64,000 bases of DNA from Bacteroidales bacterium (GTDB lineage: Bacteria > Bacteroidota > Bacteroidia > Bacteroidales > UBA932), in contig JAFTDE010000017.1 of assembly GCA_017454335.1 (NCBI GenBank), positions 1-64,000 on the forward strand. Reading direction: 5' to 3'. The notes below the pieces were generated by a model. It did not search any database. It saw only the letters and a program-made list of their open reading frames with translations, and had not been told where the DNA came from. A program made the position numbers and the translations under genes. The first letter of the stretch is position 1. Every line of letters starts with the position of its first letter. This document shows positions 14,843-22,672 of this stretch, one piece after another.

Positions 14843-16662
14843 TTGATCAGTCGGGTATTCATGATCCGGTCTTCCAGCGCCGGGCGGCTGGTCTCCCCGC
14901 ACAGGTAACGCTCCACCATCAGCGACGCGATCGGGCAGGCCCAGGTGGCGCCGAAACCGGCGTTCTCCACATAGGCCACGATGGCGATCTGCGGATCGTC
15001 CTTGGGCGCGAAGCAGATGAACACGGAATTGTCCTTCCCGTGCGGGTTCTGCGCCGTTCCGGTCTTGCCGCAGATGTCCAGCCCGGGCACGGCCGCCACG
15101 GTCGCGGTGCCGCCCTCGCCGGGCTTGCAGTTCACGGCCATGTACATGCCCGGAATGACTTTGGCGAATTCGGTCGTATCCACCAGCGTATAGTTGCGCC
15201 GGCGGTATTTCTCATCGATCTGCACGTGTTCGGAGTCCTTGACCAGGTGCGGGATGTAGTAGTATCCCCGGTTGGCCACCGTCGCCGCCAGGTTCGCGAT
15301 CTGCAGCGGCGTCGCCCCGATCTCGCCCTGTCCGATGGACAGCGAGACGATGGTGGAGAAACTCCAGCGCCGGCGGCCGTAGATCCGGTCGTAGTAGGCG
15401 CTCGTCGGGATGTTCCCGCCCAGCTCGGAGGGGAAGTCGCTGCCCAGCTTGTCGCCGAAGCCGAAACTGGTCACGCAGTCCCGCCAGCGATTGTAGGCCT
15501 CTTCGGTATCCTGGTACCTGCGGTTCTCGAGAATGGACTTGAAGACATAGCAGAAATAGGCGTTGCAGGACATCATGATGGCCTCGCCCAGGTTGATCGG
15601 GGAACGGTGGTTGTGGCAGCCCAGGCGCCGCGTCTTGGTATAGTAGTATCCCTGCCGGCAGGGGTACTGGGTCCCCGGCTCGACGACGCCCTCTTCCAGC
15701 CCGATCAGGCCGTTGATCAGCTTGAACACGGATCCCGGCGGGTACGAGGCCTGGACCGTGCGGTTGAACATCGGCTTGTTCGGATCGCTGGCGATCTCGT
15801 TGTAGTAGCGGCCGATGTCCTCCAGCTGGTGCACGCTGATACCGGGGCTGGACACCATCGCCAGGATCTCCCCGGTCGCGGGTTCCAGCGCCACGACACT
15901 GCCCACCTTGCCGGCCATCAGCTGCTGGCCGTACTGCTGGAGTTCGGCGTCGATGGTGGTGATGATGTCCTTGCCCGGGACGGCGTCCTTGTCGAATTCG
16001 CCGTCCTTGTAGGAATCCTGCACCCGGTTGCGGGAGTCGCGCAGGTAGATCCGGTATCCCTTCTCGCCCCGCAGGTCCTCCTCGCGGGCCGCCTCGATGC
16101 CGGTGCGGCCGACATAGTCCCCCGCCTTGTACTCATCCGGATGGCGGCGCAGGTAGTCGGCGTCCACCTCGGAGACGTATCCCAGCAGGTTGCCGCCGGC
16201 GTCGAAGGGGTACTCGCGCACGCTGCGTACCTGGCCGGAGAATCCCGGGAAACGGTATTCCTGCTCGGCGAAACGCAGGAAGCGTTCCGCGGGCATCTGG
16301 CGGATAAAGGTCAGGGTCTGGTATCCGATGCGGGAACGGAATTCCCGGTAATAAGCCATCCGTTCGCGGATGAAGTCGGCCGTGGTGTCCAGCAGGGCCG
16401 CCAGCGCGACGGTGTCGAAGGGTTCGACCAGGCGCGGGGTCACCATCAGGTCGTAGTTGACCTTGTTTCCGACGAGGATCTTGCCGTTGCGGTCGTAGAT
16501 GATGCCGCGCGGCGGGTAGATCGTGCTGTACACCATCGAGTTGTTCGAGGCGTCCCGCTTGTACTTGTCGTTGATGATCTGGATATAGAACAGCTTGCCC
16601 AGCAGCACCAGGACGGCGACGCCCAGACCGATGACCAACCTGTTGCTCCTGCTGATTTCCAT
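14839..16662 (-). CDS. mrdA: penicillin-binding protein 2 (peptidoglycan transpeptidase)
   Basis: This 607-residue class B PBP has an N-terminal membrane anchor (about 8-28), a dimerisation/pedestal domain containing the conserved YPPRGIIYDRNGKILV region, and a transpeptidase domain. The active-site serine is Ser311 in PGSVFK; the second motif is SCN in IMMSCNAYF; the third is KTGTAQ. It crosslinks peptidoglycan made by RodA in the elongasome. It overlaps rodA by four bases and follows mreD by two, so these genes are translated together. It is a target of beta-lactams such as mecillinam in other Gram-negatives. Confidence 0.95.
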   Translation of the reverse strand: MEISRSNRLVIGLGVAVLVLLGKLFYIQIINDKYKRDASNNSMVYSTIYPPRGIIYDRNGKILVGNKVNYDLMVTPRLVEPFDTVALAALLDTTADFIRERMAYYREFRSRIGYQTLTFIRQMPAERFLRFAEQEYRFPGFSGQVRSVREYPFDAGGNLLGYVSEVDADYLRRHPDEYKAGDYVGRTGIEAAREEDLRGEKGYRIYLRDSRNRVQDSYKDGEFDKDAVPGKDIITTIDAELQQYGQQLMAGKVGSVVALEPATGEILAMVSSPGISVHQLEDIGRYYNEIASDPNKPMFNRTVQASYPPGSVFKLINGLIGLEEGVVEPGTQYPCRQGYYYTKTRRLGCHNHRSPINLGEAIMMSCNAYFCYVFKSILENRRYQDTEEAYNRWRDCVTSFGFGDKLGSDFPSELGGNIPTSAYYDRIYGRRRWSFSTIVSLSIGQGEIGATPLQIANLAATVANRGYYYIPHLVKDSEHVQIDEKYRRRNYTLVDTTEFAKVIPGMYMAVNCKPGEGGTATVAAVPGLDICGKTGTAQNPHGKDNSVFICFAPKDDPQIAIVAYVENAGFGATWACPIASLMVERYLCGETSRPALEDRIMNTRLIK

Positions 16663-16664
16663 AC

Positions 16665-17177
16665 TCAGTTGTTTTCAGGATCCAGCAGCAGGGACATCAG
16701 CGGCAGGGAGACGATGACCGCCAGCACGAGGGAAACCAGGAAGCGGACCAGGTTGAACCAGAAGGGGCGCGTCCCGGCGCTGTCCACGATGATGTACACC
16801 AGCAGGAACAGCGCGTTCGCGGCCAGCATCACCAGCAGCAGGCCCGGCAGGCCGTGGCGCTTGACGGAGAGGTTCTCCCGCCGGTCGAACATTTCGCTGC
16901 CGAACACCAGGCGCAGCAGCGGGAAACGCAGCAGCGCCACCGGCAGCAGCGCCACGCAGGTCGGGCCCAGCACGCTGCCGGAGAAGAAATCCACGACCAG
17001 TCCCAGGGCGAAGGCGATGCCCAGGGCCCAGGGCGTTCCGACCGACTGCGGCAGGCACAGGATGATCGCCGGGAGGAAGGTCAGCAGCACGAACTGCGAC
17101 AGGTTCAGGAAGTTTCCGATCAGAACCTGCCCAGCAACCAGGGCGATGCATATCCATATGAACCGGCTTCCTCTCAT
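16665..17177 (-). CDS. mreD: rod shape-determining protein MreD
   Basis: This 170-residue protein has about five to six membrane segments and almost no soluble part, as expected for MreD, the inner-membrane connector of MreC, RodA and PBP2. Sequence conservation in this family is weak, so the call leans on topology, length and position between mreC and mrdA. Its start overlaps the mreC stop by four bases. Confidence 0.9.
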   Translation of the reverse strand: MRGSRFIWICIALVAGQVLIGNFLNLSQFVLLTFLPAIILCLPQSVGTPWALGIAFALGLVVDFFSGSVLGPTCVALLPVALLRFPLLRLVFGSEMFDRRENLSVKRHGLPGLLLVMLAANALFLLVYIIVDSAGTRPFWFNLVRFLVSLVLAVIVSLPLMSLLLDPENN

Positions 17178-17995
17178 GGCTCTTCCAGGGTTTCGATTTC
17201 CGCCCAGCCGGTATTGATGGCGACGGTCACGTAGCGGACCGCCGAGAAGTTTTCGAACAGATGCACGTCCACCTCGCTGGATGCGCCGGCGACGATGCGC
17301 ATGCGGTCCGTCGTCCCCAGGGGGATGCCCGCGGGAAAGACGGAGGAATGGCCGCTGGTCCAGACCGTATCGCCGGGCGTCACCTCATAATGGAGCGGCA
17401 GGTCCAGCAGCAGGGCCCTGTCCTTGTGGATCCCGTCCCAGACCAGGGGTGCGGCGACGCCGTCCGCCCCGATGCGGGCGCTGACGCTGACCCGGTTGTT
17501 CATCAGGGTCATCCCGTAGCTGTAATGCCGGCTGACGGCCCCGACCAGGCCGATGACGCCCCGGCCGGAAATGATCCCGGCGCCGGGAACGATCCCGTCC
17601 TCGGACCCTTTGTCCAGGATGATGTAGTTGTGCTGGGTGTTGCGGCTGACCTTCATGATCTCGGCCGGGACGAAGCGGAAATTGTCCCGGGGTCCCAGCG
17701 CCGCGACCTGGGCCTGCTGCATCGAGTCGGCCTGGGCCAGCTGGAAACGGCGCAGCTTTTCGCGCAGCATGGCGTTCTCTTCGGCGAGTTCCCGGTTCTG
17801 GACGTCCAGCCGGACGAAGTTGCGGGCCCGTTCGCCGCCCGTCCACAGCGCCCCCTTGACCCGGTGCGAGAAGCGGTTGATCCAGACATTCTGCAGACTG
17901 GAACTCTGTCCCACCAATGCAAGAGCAGCAATCTCCAACAAAAGGAAGATTGCTGCCGACAGGATCCAGGGAGAAGTCTTGGACGGACCGGCCAT
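17174..17995 (-). CDS. mreC: rod shape-determining protein MreC
   Basis: This 273-residue protein has a single N-terminal membrane segment (about 12-28), a coiled coil (about 60-95, with VQNRELAEENAMLREKLRRF) and a periplasmic beta-domain ending near residue 270. The core includes DKGSEDGIVPGAGIISGRGV and GDTVWTSGHSSVFPAGIPLG, both typical of MreC. It scaffolds PBP2 and RodA and links them to cytoplasmic MreB. It begins four bases after mreB ends. Confidence 0.94.
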   Translation of the reverse strand: MAGPSKTSPWILSAAIFLLLEIAALALVGQSSSLQNVWINRFSHRVKGALWTGGERARNFVRLDVQNRELAEENAMLREKLRRFQLAQADSMQQAQVAALGPRDNFRFVPAEIMKVSRNTQHNYIILDKGSEDGIVPGAGIISGRGVIGLVGAVSRHYSYGMTLMNNRVSVSARIGADGVAAPLVWDGIHKDRALLLDLPLHYEVTPGDTVWTSGHSSVFPAGIPLGTTDRMRIVAGASSEVDVHLFENFSAVRYVTVAINTGWAEIETLEEP

Positions 17996-17999
17996 CGCG

Positions 18000-19022
18000 C
18001 TAACGCATCAGGAAGGAATAACGGTCCGTATTCTTGAGTGCTTCGCAGGCACCGCGCCCCACGGCGTGGAGCGGGTCCTCCGATACATAGAACTGAATGT
18101 TGACCTTGTCGGTCAGGCGCTTGGCCAGGCCGCGCAGCAGGGCGCCGCCGCCGGACAGGTAGATGCCGTTCTCGACGATGTCCGCATACAGTTCGGGCGG
18201 GGTCAGTTCCAGCACGTGCAGGATGGAAGTCTCGATCTTGGCGATGGACTTGTCCAGGCAATGCGCGATCTCCTGGTGGGTCACCACCGCTTCGACCGGG
18301 TGGGCCGTCATCAGGTTCGGGCCGCGGACGACCATCGGTTCGGGTTCGTCGTCCAGGTCGGGCAGCACGGCGCCGACGTTGATCTTGATCCGCTCGGCGG
18401 TGATTTCACCGACCTTGATGTTGTGCTGCTGGCGCATGTAGTACTGGATGTCGCTCGTGAACACGTCGCCGGCCGTGCGGATGCTCTCCTGCTGGACCAG
18501 ACCGCCCAGCGAGATGACCGCGATCTCGGTCGTACCGCCGCCGATGTCCACCACCATGTTGCCCTTGGGCGCCTCGACGTCCAGGCCGATGCCCAGCGCC
18601 GCCGCCATCGGTTCGAAGATCAGGTACACGTCGCGCCCGCCCGCATGTTCGGACGAGTCGCGGACGGCCCGGATCTCCACTTCCGTACTGCCGGAAGGGA
18701 TGCCGACGACCATCTTGAGGTTCGGGGTGAAAAGGCTGTGGTGCTTGCTGTTCACCTGCTTGATGAAGCCGCGGATCATCATCTCCGCCGCATTGAAGTC
18801 GGCGATGACGCCGTCCTTCAGGGGGCGGATGGTGCGGATGCCCGGATTCACCTTCTCGTGCATCAGTTTGGCCTTGGTTCCGTAGGCGATGCACTTGCCC
18901 GTATTGTTGTCGAAGGCGACGATCGACGGTTCGTCCAACACGATCTGACCGTTCTGGTAGATCACGGTGTTGGCGGTTCCGAGGTCGACTGCCAGCTCTT
19001 GATTCAGAAATGAGAATGCCAT
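18000..19022 (-). CDS. mreB: actin-like rod shape protein MreB
   Basis: This 340-residue protein has the actin/HSP70 ATPase phosphate-1 motif (AVDLGTANTVIY), the phosphate-2 motif (VVDIGGGTTEIAVIS) and the adenosine motif (GIYLSGGGALLRGL). It forms membrane-bound filaments that steer wall synthesis. The start MAFSFLNQELAVDLG aligns with known MreB; a longer frame upstream runs through the promoter and was rejected. It is first in the operon and shares a palindromic promoter with the divergent ispD. Confidence 0.96.
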   Translation of the reverse strand: MAFSFLNQELAVDLGTANTVIYQNGQIVLDEPSIVAFDNNTGKCIAYGTKAKLMHEKVNPGIRTIRPLKDGVIADFNAAEMMIRGFIKQVNSKHHSLFTPNLKMVVGIPSGSTEVEIRAVRDSSEHAGGRDVYLIFEPMAAALGIGLDVEAPKGNMVVDIGGGTTEIAVISLGGLVQQESIRTAGDVFTSDIQYYMRQQHNIKVGEITAERIKINVGAVLPDLDDEPEPMVVRGPNLMTAHPVEAVVTHQEIAHCLDKSIAKIETSILHVLELTPPELYADIVENGIYLSGGGALLRGLAKRLTDKVNIQFYVSEDPLHAVGRGACEALKNTDRYSFLMR

Positions 19023-19058
19023 AATATTCCGAAAAAACGTGCTTACTGTGAAAGTGAA

Positions 19059-19076
19059 CAAAAATACGTATTTTTG
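19059..19076. promoter_or_regulatory. palindromic divergent promoter of mreB and ispD
   Basis: CAAAAATACGTATTTTTG is a perfect 18-base palindrome. Read on each strand it contains the -7 box TATTTTTG (plus 19069-19076; minus 19066-19059), so both genes use overlapping halves of one site. The distances to the start codons are 16 bases (ispD) and 36 bases (mreB). A TTTG for mreB may lie at 19083-19090 on the minus strand, inside the ispD leader. Confidence 0.75.
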
Positions 19077-19092
19077 TCGTATCAAACAAATT

Positions 19093-19761
19093 ATGGCAGA
19101 TCAGATTTTCGCAATCATCATGGCAGCCGGCAGCGGGACCCGGATGGGGGCCGGAACGCCCAAGCAATTCCTGCCGCTGGGCGGCGTCCCGATCCTGCAG
19201 CGCACCATCGAGCGCTTCCGCGAAGCCCTTCCGCAGGCGCGGATCGTGACCGTGCTGCCCCGGGAGCACTTCCAGACCTGGAAGGACCTGTGCACCCTGC
19301 ACCACCTGGACTGCCCGCAGCAGCTCGTCGCCGGCGGCATCACCCGCTTCCACTCGGTCCGGAACGCCCTGGAGGCCGTCCCGGACGGGGCGATCGTCTT
19401 CATCCACGACGGCGTGCGTCCGCTGGCCAGCGTGTCCTTCCTGCGCCGCCTCGCCGACCAGGCCCGCAGCCAGCGCGCCCTGGTGCCCGTCGTTCCGCTC
19501 ACGGACACCATCGTCACGGACAGCGGCGAGGGCGTGGACCGCAGCCGCCTGCGCGCCGTCCAGACCCCGCAGGTCTTCCGCTCCGAGGACATCCGCGCCG
19601 CCTACCGCCTGGCCTACGAGACCTCCTTCACGGACGATGCGAGCGTCGCGCGCAGAAAAGGAATACCCCTCTCCTATGTCGAAGGAGAGAGGTACAACCT
19701 GAAAATCACTACGCCCGAAGACCTCCGTCTGGCGGAGGCCCTGTGCTCACTTGCCCAGTGA
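19093..19761 (+). CDS. ispD: 2-C-methyl-D-erythritol 4-phosphate cytidylyltransferase
   Basis: This 222-residue enzyme transfers CMP to methylerythritol phosphate in the non-mevalonate isoprenoid pathway. The nucleotide-binding start MAAGSGTRMGAGTPKQFLPL is diagnostic. HDGVRPLAS and the later DDASVARRKG segment fit the family core. A longer upstream frame exists, but the ATG at 19093 follows the promoter. Its 3' end overlaps the convergent Lrp-family gene by 15 bases. Isoprenoid supply feeds undecaprenyl phosphate for the wall genes next door, but no direct linkage is shown. Confidence 0.94.
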   Translation: MADQIFAIIMAAGSGTRMGAGTPKQFLPLGGVPILQRTIERFREALPQARIVTVLPREHFQTWKDLCTLHHLDCPQQLVAGGITRFHSVRNALEAVPDGAIVFIHDGVRPLASVSFLRRLADQARSQRALVPVVPLTDTIVTDSGEGVDRSRLRAVQTPQVFRSEDIRAAYRLAYETSFTDDASVARRKGIPLSYVEGERYNLKITTPEDLRLAEALCSLAQ

Positions 19762-20244
19762 CTTGAAGCTGGTATTCTTGTAATCGTTCACCCAGACCTG
19801 GCGCTCGAAGGCTTCGTCGAGCGAGATCATCGTGTCGGTGGACTGGACGTACGGGATGCGCTGGATGGTGTTCAGCAGGATTTCCATGAGGTGCTCGTTG
19901 TCCAGGCAGTACACCTTCAGGAAGAGGGCCGCCTTGCCCGTCACGAAATGGCATTCCACGATTTCAGGGACGTGCTTGAGCGCGCTGATGACCTCGGGAT
20001 ACTTGTTGTCCTCGGCCAGGAAGACGCTGATGTAGGCGCATACGTTCAGGCCCAGGGCGGCGGGCTTGACCAGCAGGCGGGATCCGGTGATGACACCGTT
20101 CTCCTCCAGCTTGCGGACCCGCTGGTGGATGGCCGCGCCGGAGACGCCGCAGTCGCGGGCGATCTCCAGGAAGGGCTTGCGGGCGTCGTTCACCAGGGCG
20201 GACAGAATCTTGCGATCGATGTCGTTGATTTGATAGTTGGGCAT
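19747..20244 (-). CDS. Lrp/AsnC-family transcriptional regulator
   Basis: This 165-residue protein has an N-terminal winged helix (NDIDRKILSALVNDARKPFL to the recognition helix GAAIHQRVRKLEENGVITG) and a C-terminal RAM ligand-binding domain (about 70-150). Such regulators sense amino acids and often act globally on metabolism. It lies eight bases upstream of... that is, just downstream of the minus-strand topA stop region order: topA ends at 20253 and this gene starts at 20244, so the two may be co-transcribed. The target genes are unknown. Confidence 0.9.
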   Translation of the reverse strand: MPNYQINDIDRKILSALVNDARKPFLEIARDCGVSGAAIHQRVRKLEENGVITGSRLLVKPAALGLNVCAYISVFLAEDNKYPEVISALKHVPEIVECHFVTGKAALFLKVYCLDNEHLMEILLNTIQRIPYVQSTDTMISLDEAFERQVWVNDYKNTSFKSLGK

Positions 20245-20252
20245 ATCCTTGC

Positions 20253-22568
20253 TTATTTGGTTTTCTTCTTGAAGCGGCGGAAGCGCGAGGCCGTGGGCTG
20301 GGTCCCCGCGATGATGTCGCGGCAGGCCTGCTCGGTCAGGGTGGCGGGATCCGTCCCCTTCGGGATCTTGTAGTTGGATCCGTCACTCTTGATGTAGGGT
20401 CCGTAGCGGCCCTGCAGCACGGTGATCGCGCCGTCGGCAAAGCTCAGCAGCGGGGCCGTCTGGGCCTGGGCGCCGGCCGCCTCCTGCGCAATGATGCGCG
20501 TGCATTCTTCCAGCGTCACTTTCAGGGGATCCGTGCCGCGCGGCAGCGAGTAGTTCTTGCCTGCATGGCGCAGGTAGGGACCGAACTTGCCCTTCATCGC
20601 GACGACGTCCTCGCCGTCCAGCTGGCCGACGGTCCGCGGCAGCTCGAACAGCTTGAGCGCCTCTTCCAGGGTCAGGGTCTCGATCAGCTGGCCGCGGCCC
20701 AGGCTGGCGAACTGGCGGTTCTCGCCCTCGCCTTTCTGCACATAGGGGCCGTACTGGCCGAAACGCGCCACGACCGTCTGGCCGTCCGCGGGATCCACGC
20801 CGAGTTCACGCGAAACGTGGCTGAACTGGCCGTCGTGGATGGTTTCGTCCACCTTGTGGTGGAAAGGCTCGTAGAAGCGCCCGATCACCTCGTTCCAGAC
20901 CCGCTCGCCGTCCGCGACCTGGTCGAATTCCTTCTCCACGTTGGCCGTGAAGTCGTAGTTCATGATCTCGTTGAAATTGGCGACGAGGTAGTCCGTCACG
21001 ATCAGGCCGATCTCCTGCGGCAGGAGTTTTCCCTTCTCCGCACCGATCAGCTCGGTCTTTTCCGTCGAAGAGATGTTGCTGCCCCGCAGGGCGAGGTTGG
21101 TCACGGGGACCTTGCGGCCCTCGCGGTCGCCCTTGATCAGGTATCCGCGTCCGGTGGTCAGGGTGCTGATGGTCGGCGCATAGGTTGAAGGCCGTCCGAT
21201 GCCCAGTTCCTCGAGTTTCTTGACGAGGGTGGCCTCGGAATAGCGGAAAGGCGGCTGGGTGTACTTGCATTCGGCATTCACGCCCTTGCAGGTCAGCACG
21301 TCCCCGATGTTCAGGCCGGGCAGGATGACGCTGCCTTCTTCGGCATCGGCATCGTCCGTCCCTTCGGAATACAGGCGCAGGAATCCGTCGAACAGTACTT
21401 CGGAAGCCTGGATGCCGTAGCGCTCGCTGCGGCGGTCGGAGGCGATCCGGACGCTGGTGTTCATCACCTTGGCCTCGGCCATCTGCGAGGCGACGGTGCG
21501 CTTCCAGATCAGCGCGTACAGCTTCTGCTCCTGCGCGGTCCCTTCGATCTCCGCATGGGCGATGAAGGTCGGGCGGATGGCCTCGTGCGCCTCCTGGGCC
21601 CCCTTGGAGTGGGTGCGGAACTGGCGCGGGCGCGCATACTCGGCGCCGAAATGCTCGGTGATATAGGATTTGGCCGTGCCGATCGCCAGCTGCGACAGGT
21701 TGGTCGAGTCGGTACGCATGTAGGTGATCAGACCGCGTTCGTAGAGGCTCTGCGCGACGCGCATCGTCACGCTGACGGGCAGGTGCAGCTTGCGGGCCGC
21801 TTCCTGCTGGAGCGTGGACGTGGTGAACGGGGCGGCGGGGACGCGGACGCCTTCCTTGCGCTCGATGTTCTCGACCGTATACCGGGCGCCGATGCTGTCC
21901 TCGAGGAAGCTGCGGGCGGCCTCGATGCCGGAGAAACGCGTGTCCAGCGTGCCTTTCACCTTGGTGCCGCCGACGGCGAAGGTCGCCTCGACCTTGTAGA
22001 ACGCCTCCGGGACGAAGGCCAAGATCTCACGCTCGCGGTCCACGACCAGGCGGAGCGCGACGGACTGCACGCGTCCGGCGGAGAGGCCCCGCTGGACCTT
22101 GCGCCACAGGATCGGGGACAGTTCGAAACCGACCAGGCGGTCCAGGACGCGGCGCGCCTGCTGGGCGTTGACCAGGTTCATGTCGATCTGGCGCGGGTGC
22201 TGGACGGCGTCCAGGATGGCGTCCTTGGTGATTTCATGGAAGGCGATGCGGCGGACCTGTTTCGGGTCCAGGCCCAGCGTCTCGACCAGGTGCCAGGAGA
22301 TGGCTTCCCCCTCGCGGTCCTCATCGGAGGCCAGCCAGACCGTCGAGGCCTTGGCGGCTGCGGCGCCCAGGGAGGCGACGACTTTCTTCTTGTCCGCGGG
22401 GACGACGTATTCGGGTTTGAACCCGCCCTCGATGTCTATGCTGAGCTTTTTCTCCTGCAGGTCGCGGATGTGACCGAAACTGGGCATGACCGTATAGTCT
22501 TTTCCCAGGAATTTCTGAATCGTCTTGGCTTTCGCCGGCGACTCGACGATGACTAAATTACCCTCCAT
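20253..22568 (-). CDS. topA: DNA topoisomerase I (type IA)
   Basis: This 771-residue enzyme relaxes negative supercoils. The toprim domain opens MEGNLVIVESPAKAKTIQKF; the acidic DEDREGEAISWH motif binds magnesium. The active-site tyrosine is Tyr283 in ITYMRTDSTN. The C-terminal third lacks the zinc fingers of the E. coli enzyme and instead has three TopoI C-terminal repeats with the core RFGQYGPYV, KFGPYLRHAG and RYGPYIKSDG, the form usual in Bacteroidota. The longer frame upstream of 22568 is not family-like and was rejected. The downstream lrp-type gene may share the transcript. Confidence 0.96.
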   Translation of the reverse strand: MEGNLVIVESPAKAKTIQKFLGKDYTVMPSFGHIRDLQEKKLSIDIEGGFKPEYVVPADKKKVVASLGAAAAKASTVWLASDEDREGEAISWHLVETLGLDPKQVRRIAFHEITKDAILDAVQHPRQIDMNLVNAQQARRVLDRLVGFELSPILWRKVQRGLSAGRVQSVALRLVVDREREILAFVPEAFYKVEATFAVGGTKVKGTLDTRFSGIEAARSFLEDSIGARYTVENIERKEGVRVPAAPFTTSTLQQEAARKLHLPVSVTMRVAQSLYERGLITYMRTDSTNLSQLAIGTAKSYITEHFGAEYARPRQFRTHSKGAQEAHEAIRPTFIAHAEIEGTAQEQKLYALIWKRTVASQMAEAKVMNTSVRIASDRRSERYGIQASEVLFDGFLRLYSEGTDDADAEEGSVILPGLNIGDVLTCKGVNAECKYTQPPFRYSEATLVKKLEELGIGRPSTYAPTISTLTTGRGYLIKGDREGRKVPVTNLALRGSNISSTEKTELIGAEKGKLLPQEIGLIVTDYLVANFNEIMNYDFTANVEKEFDQVADGERVWNEVIGRFYEPFHHKVDETIHDGQFSHVSRELGVDPADGQTVVARFGQYGPYVQKGEGENRQFASLGRGQLIETLTLEEALKLFELPRTVGQLDGEDVVAMKGKFGPYLRHAGKNYSLPRGTDPLKVTLEECTRIIAQEAAGAQAQTAPLLSFADGAITVLQGRYGPYIKSDGSNYKIPKGTDPATLTEQACRDIIAGTQPTASRFRRFKKKTK

Positions 22569-22639
22569 ATCTTTGTTCAAATTTTCGTTTCGGACTACAA
22601 AGAAAAACACAATCTCGGTATTTTTCCAAATTTTATGGC

Positions 22640-22647
22640 TAATTTTG
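22640..22647 (+). promoter_or_regulatory. -7 box for the PBP1A operon
   Basis: TAATTTTG lies 25 bases before the ATG at 22673. It may drive the whole co-directional run ending at the terminator at 33508. Confidence 0.5.
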
Positions 22648-22672
22648 TATTTTGACGACTTATTTATAAGCA

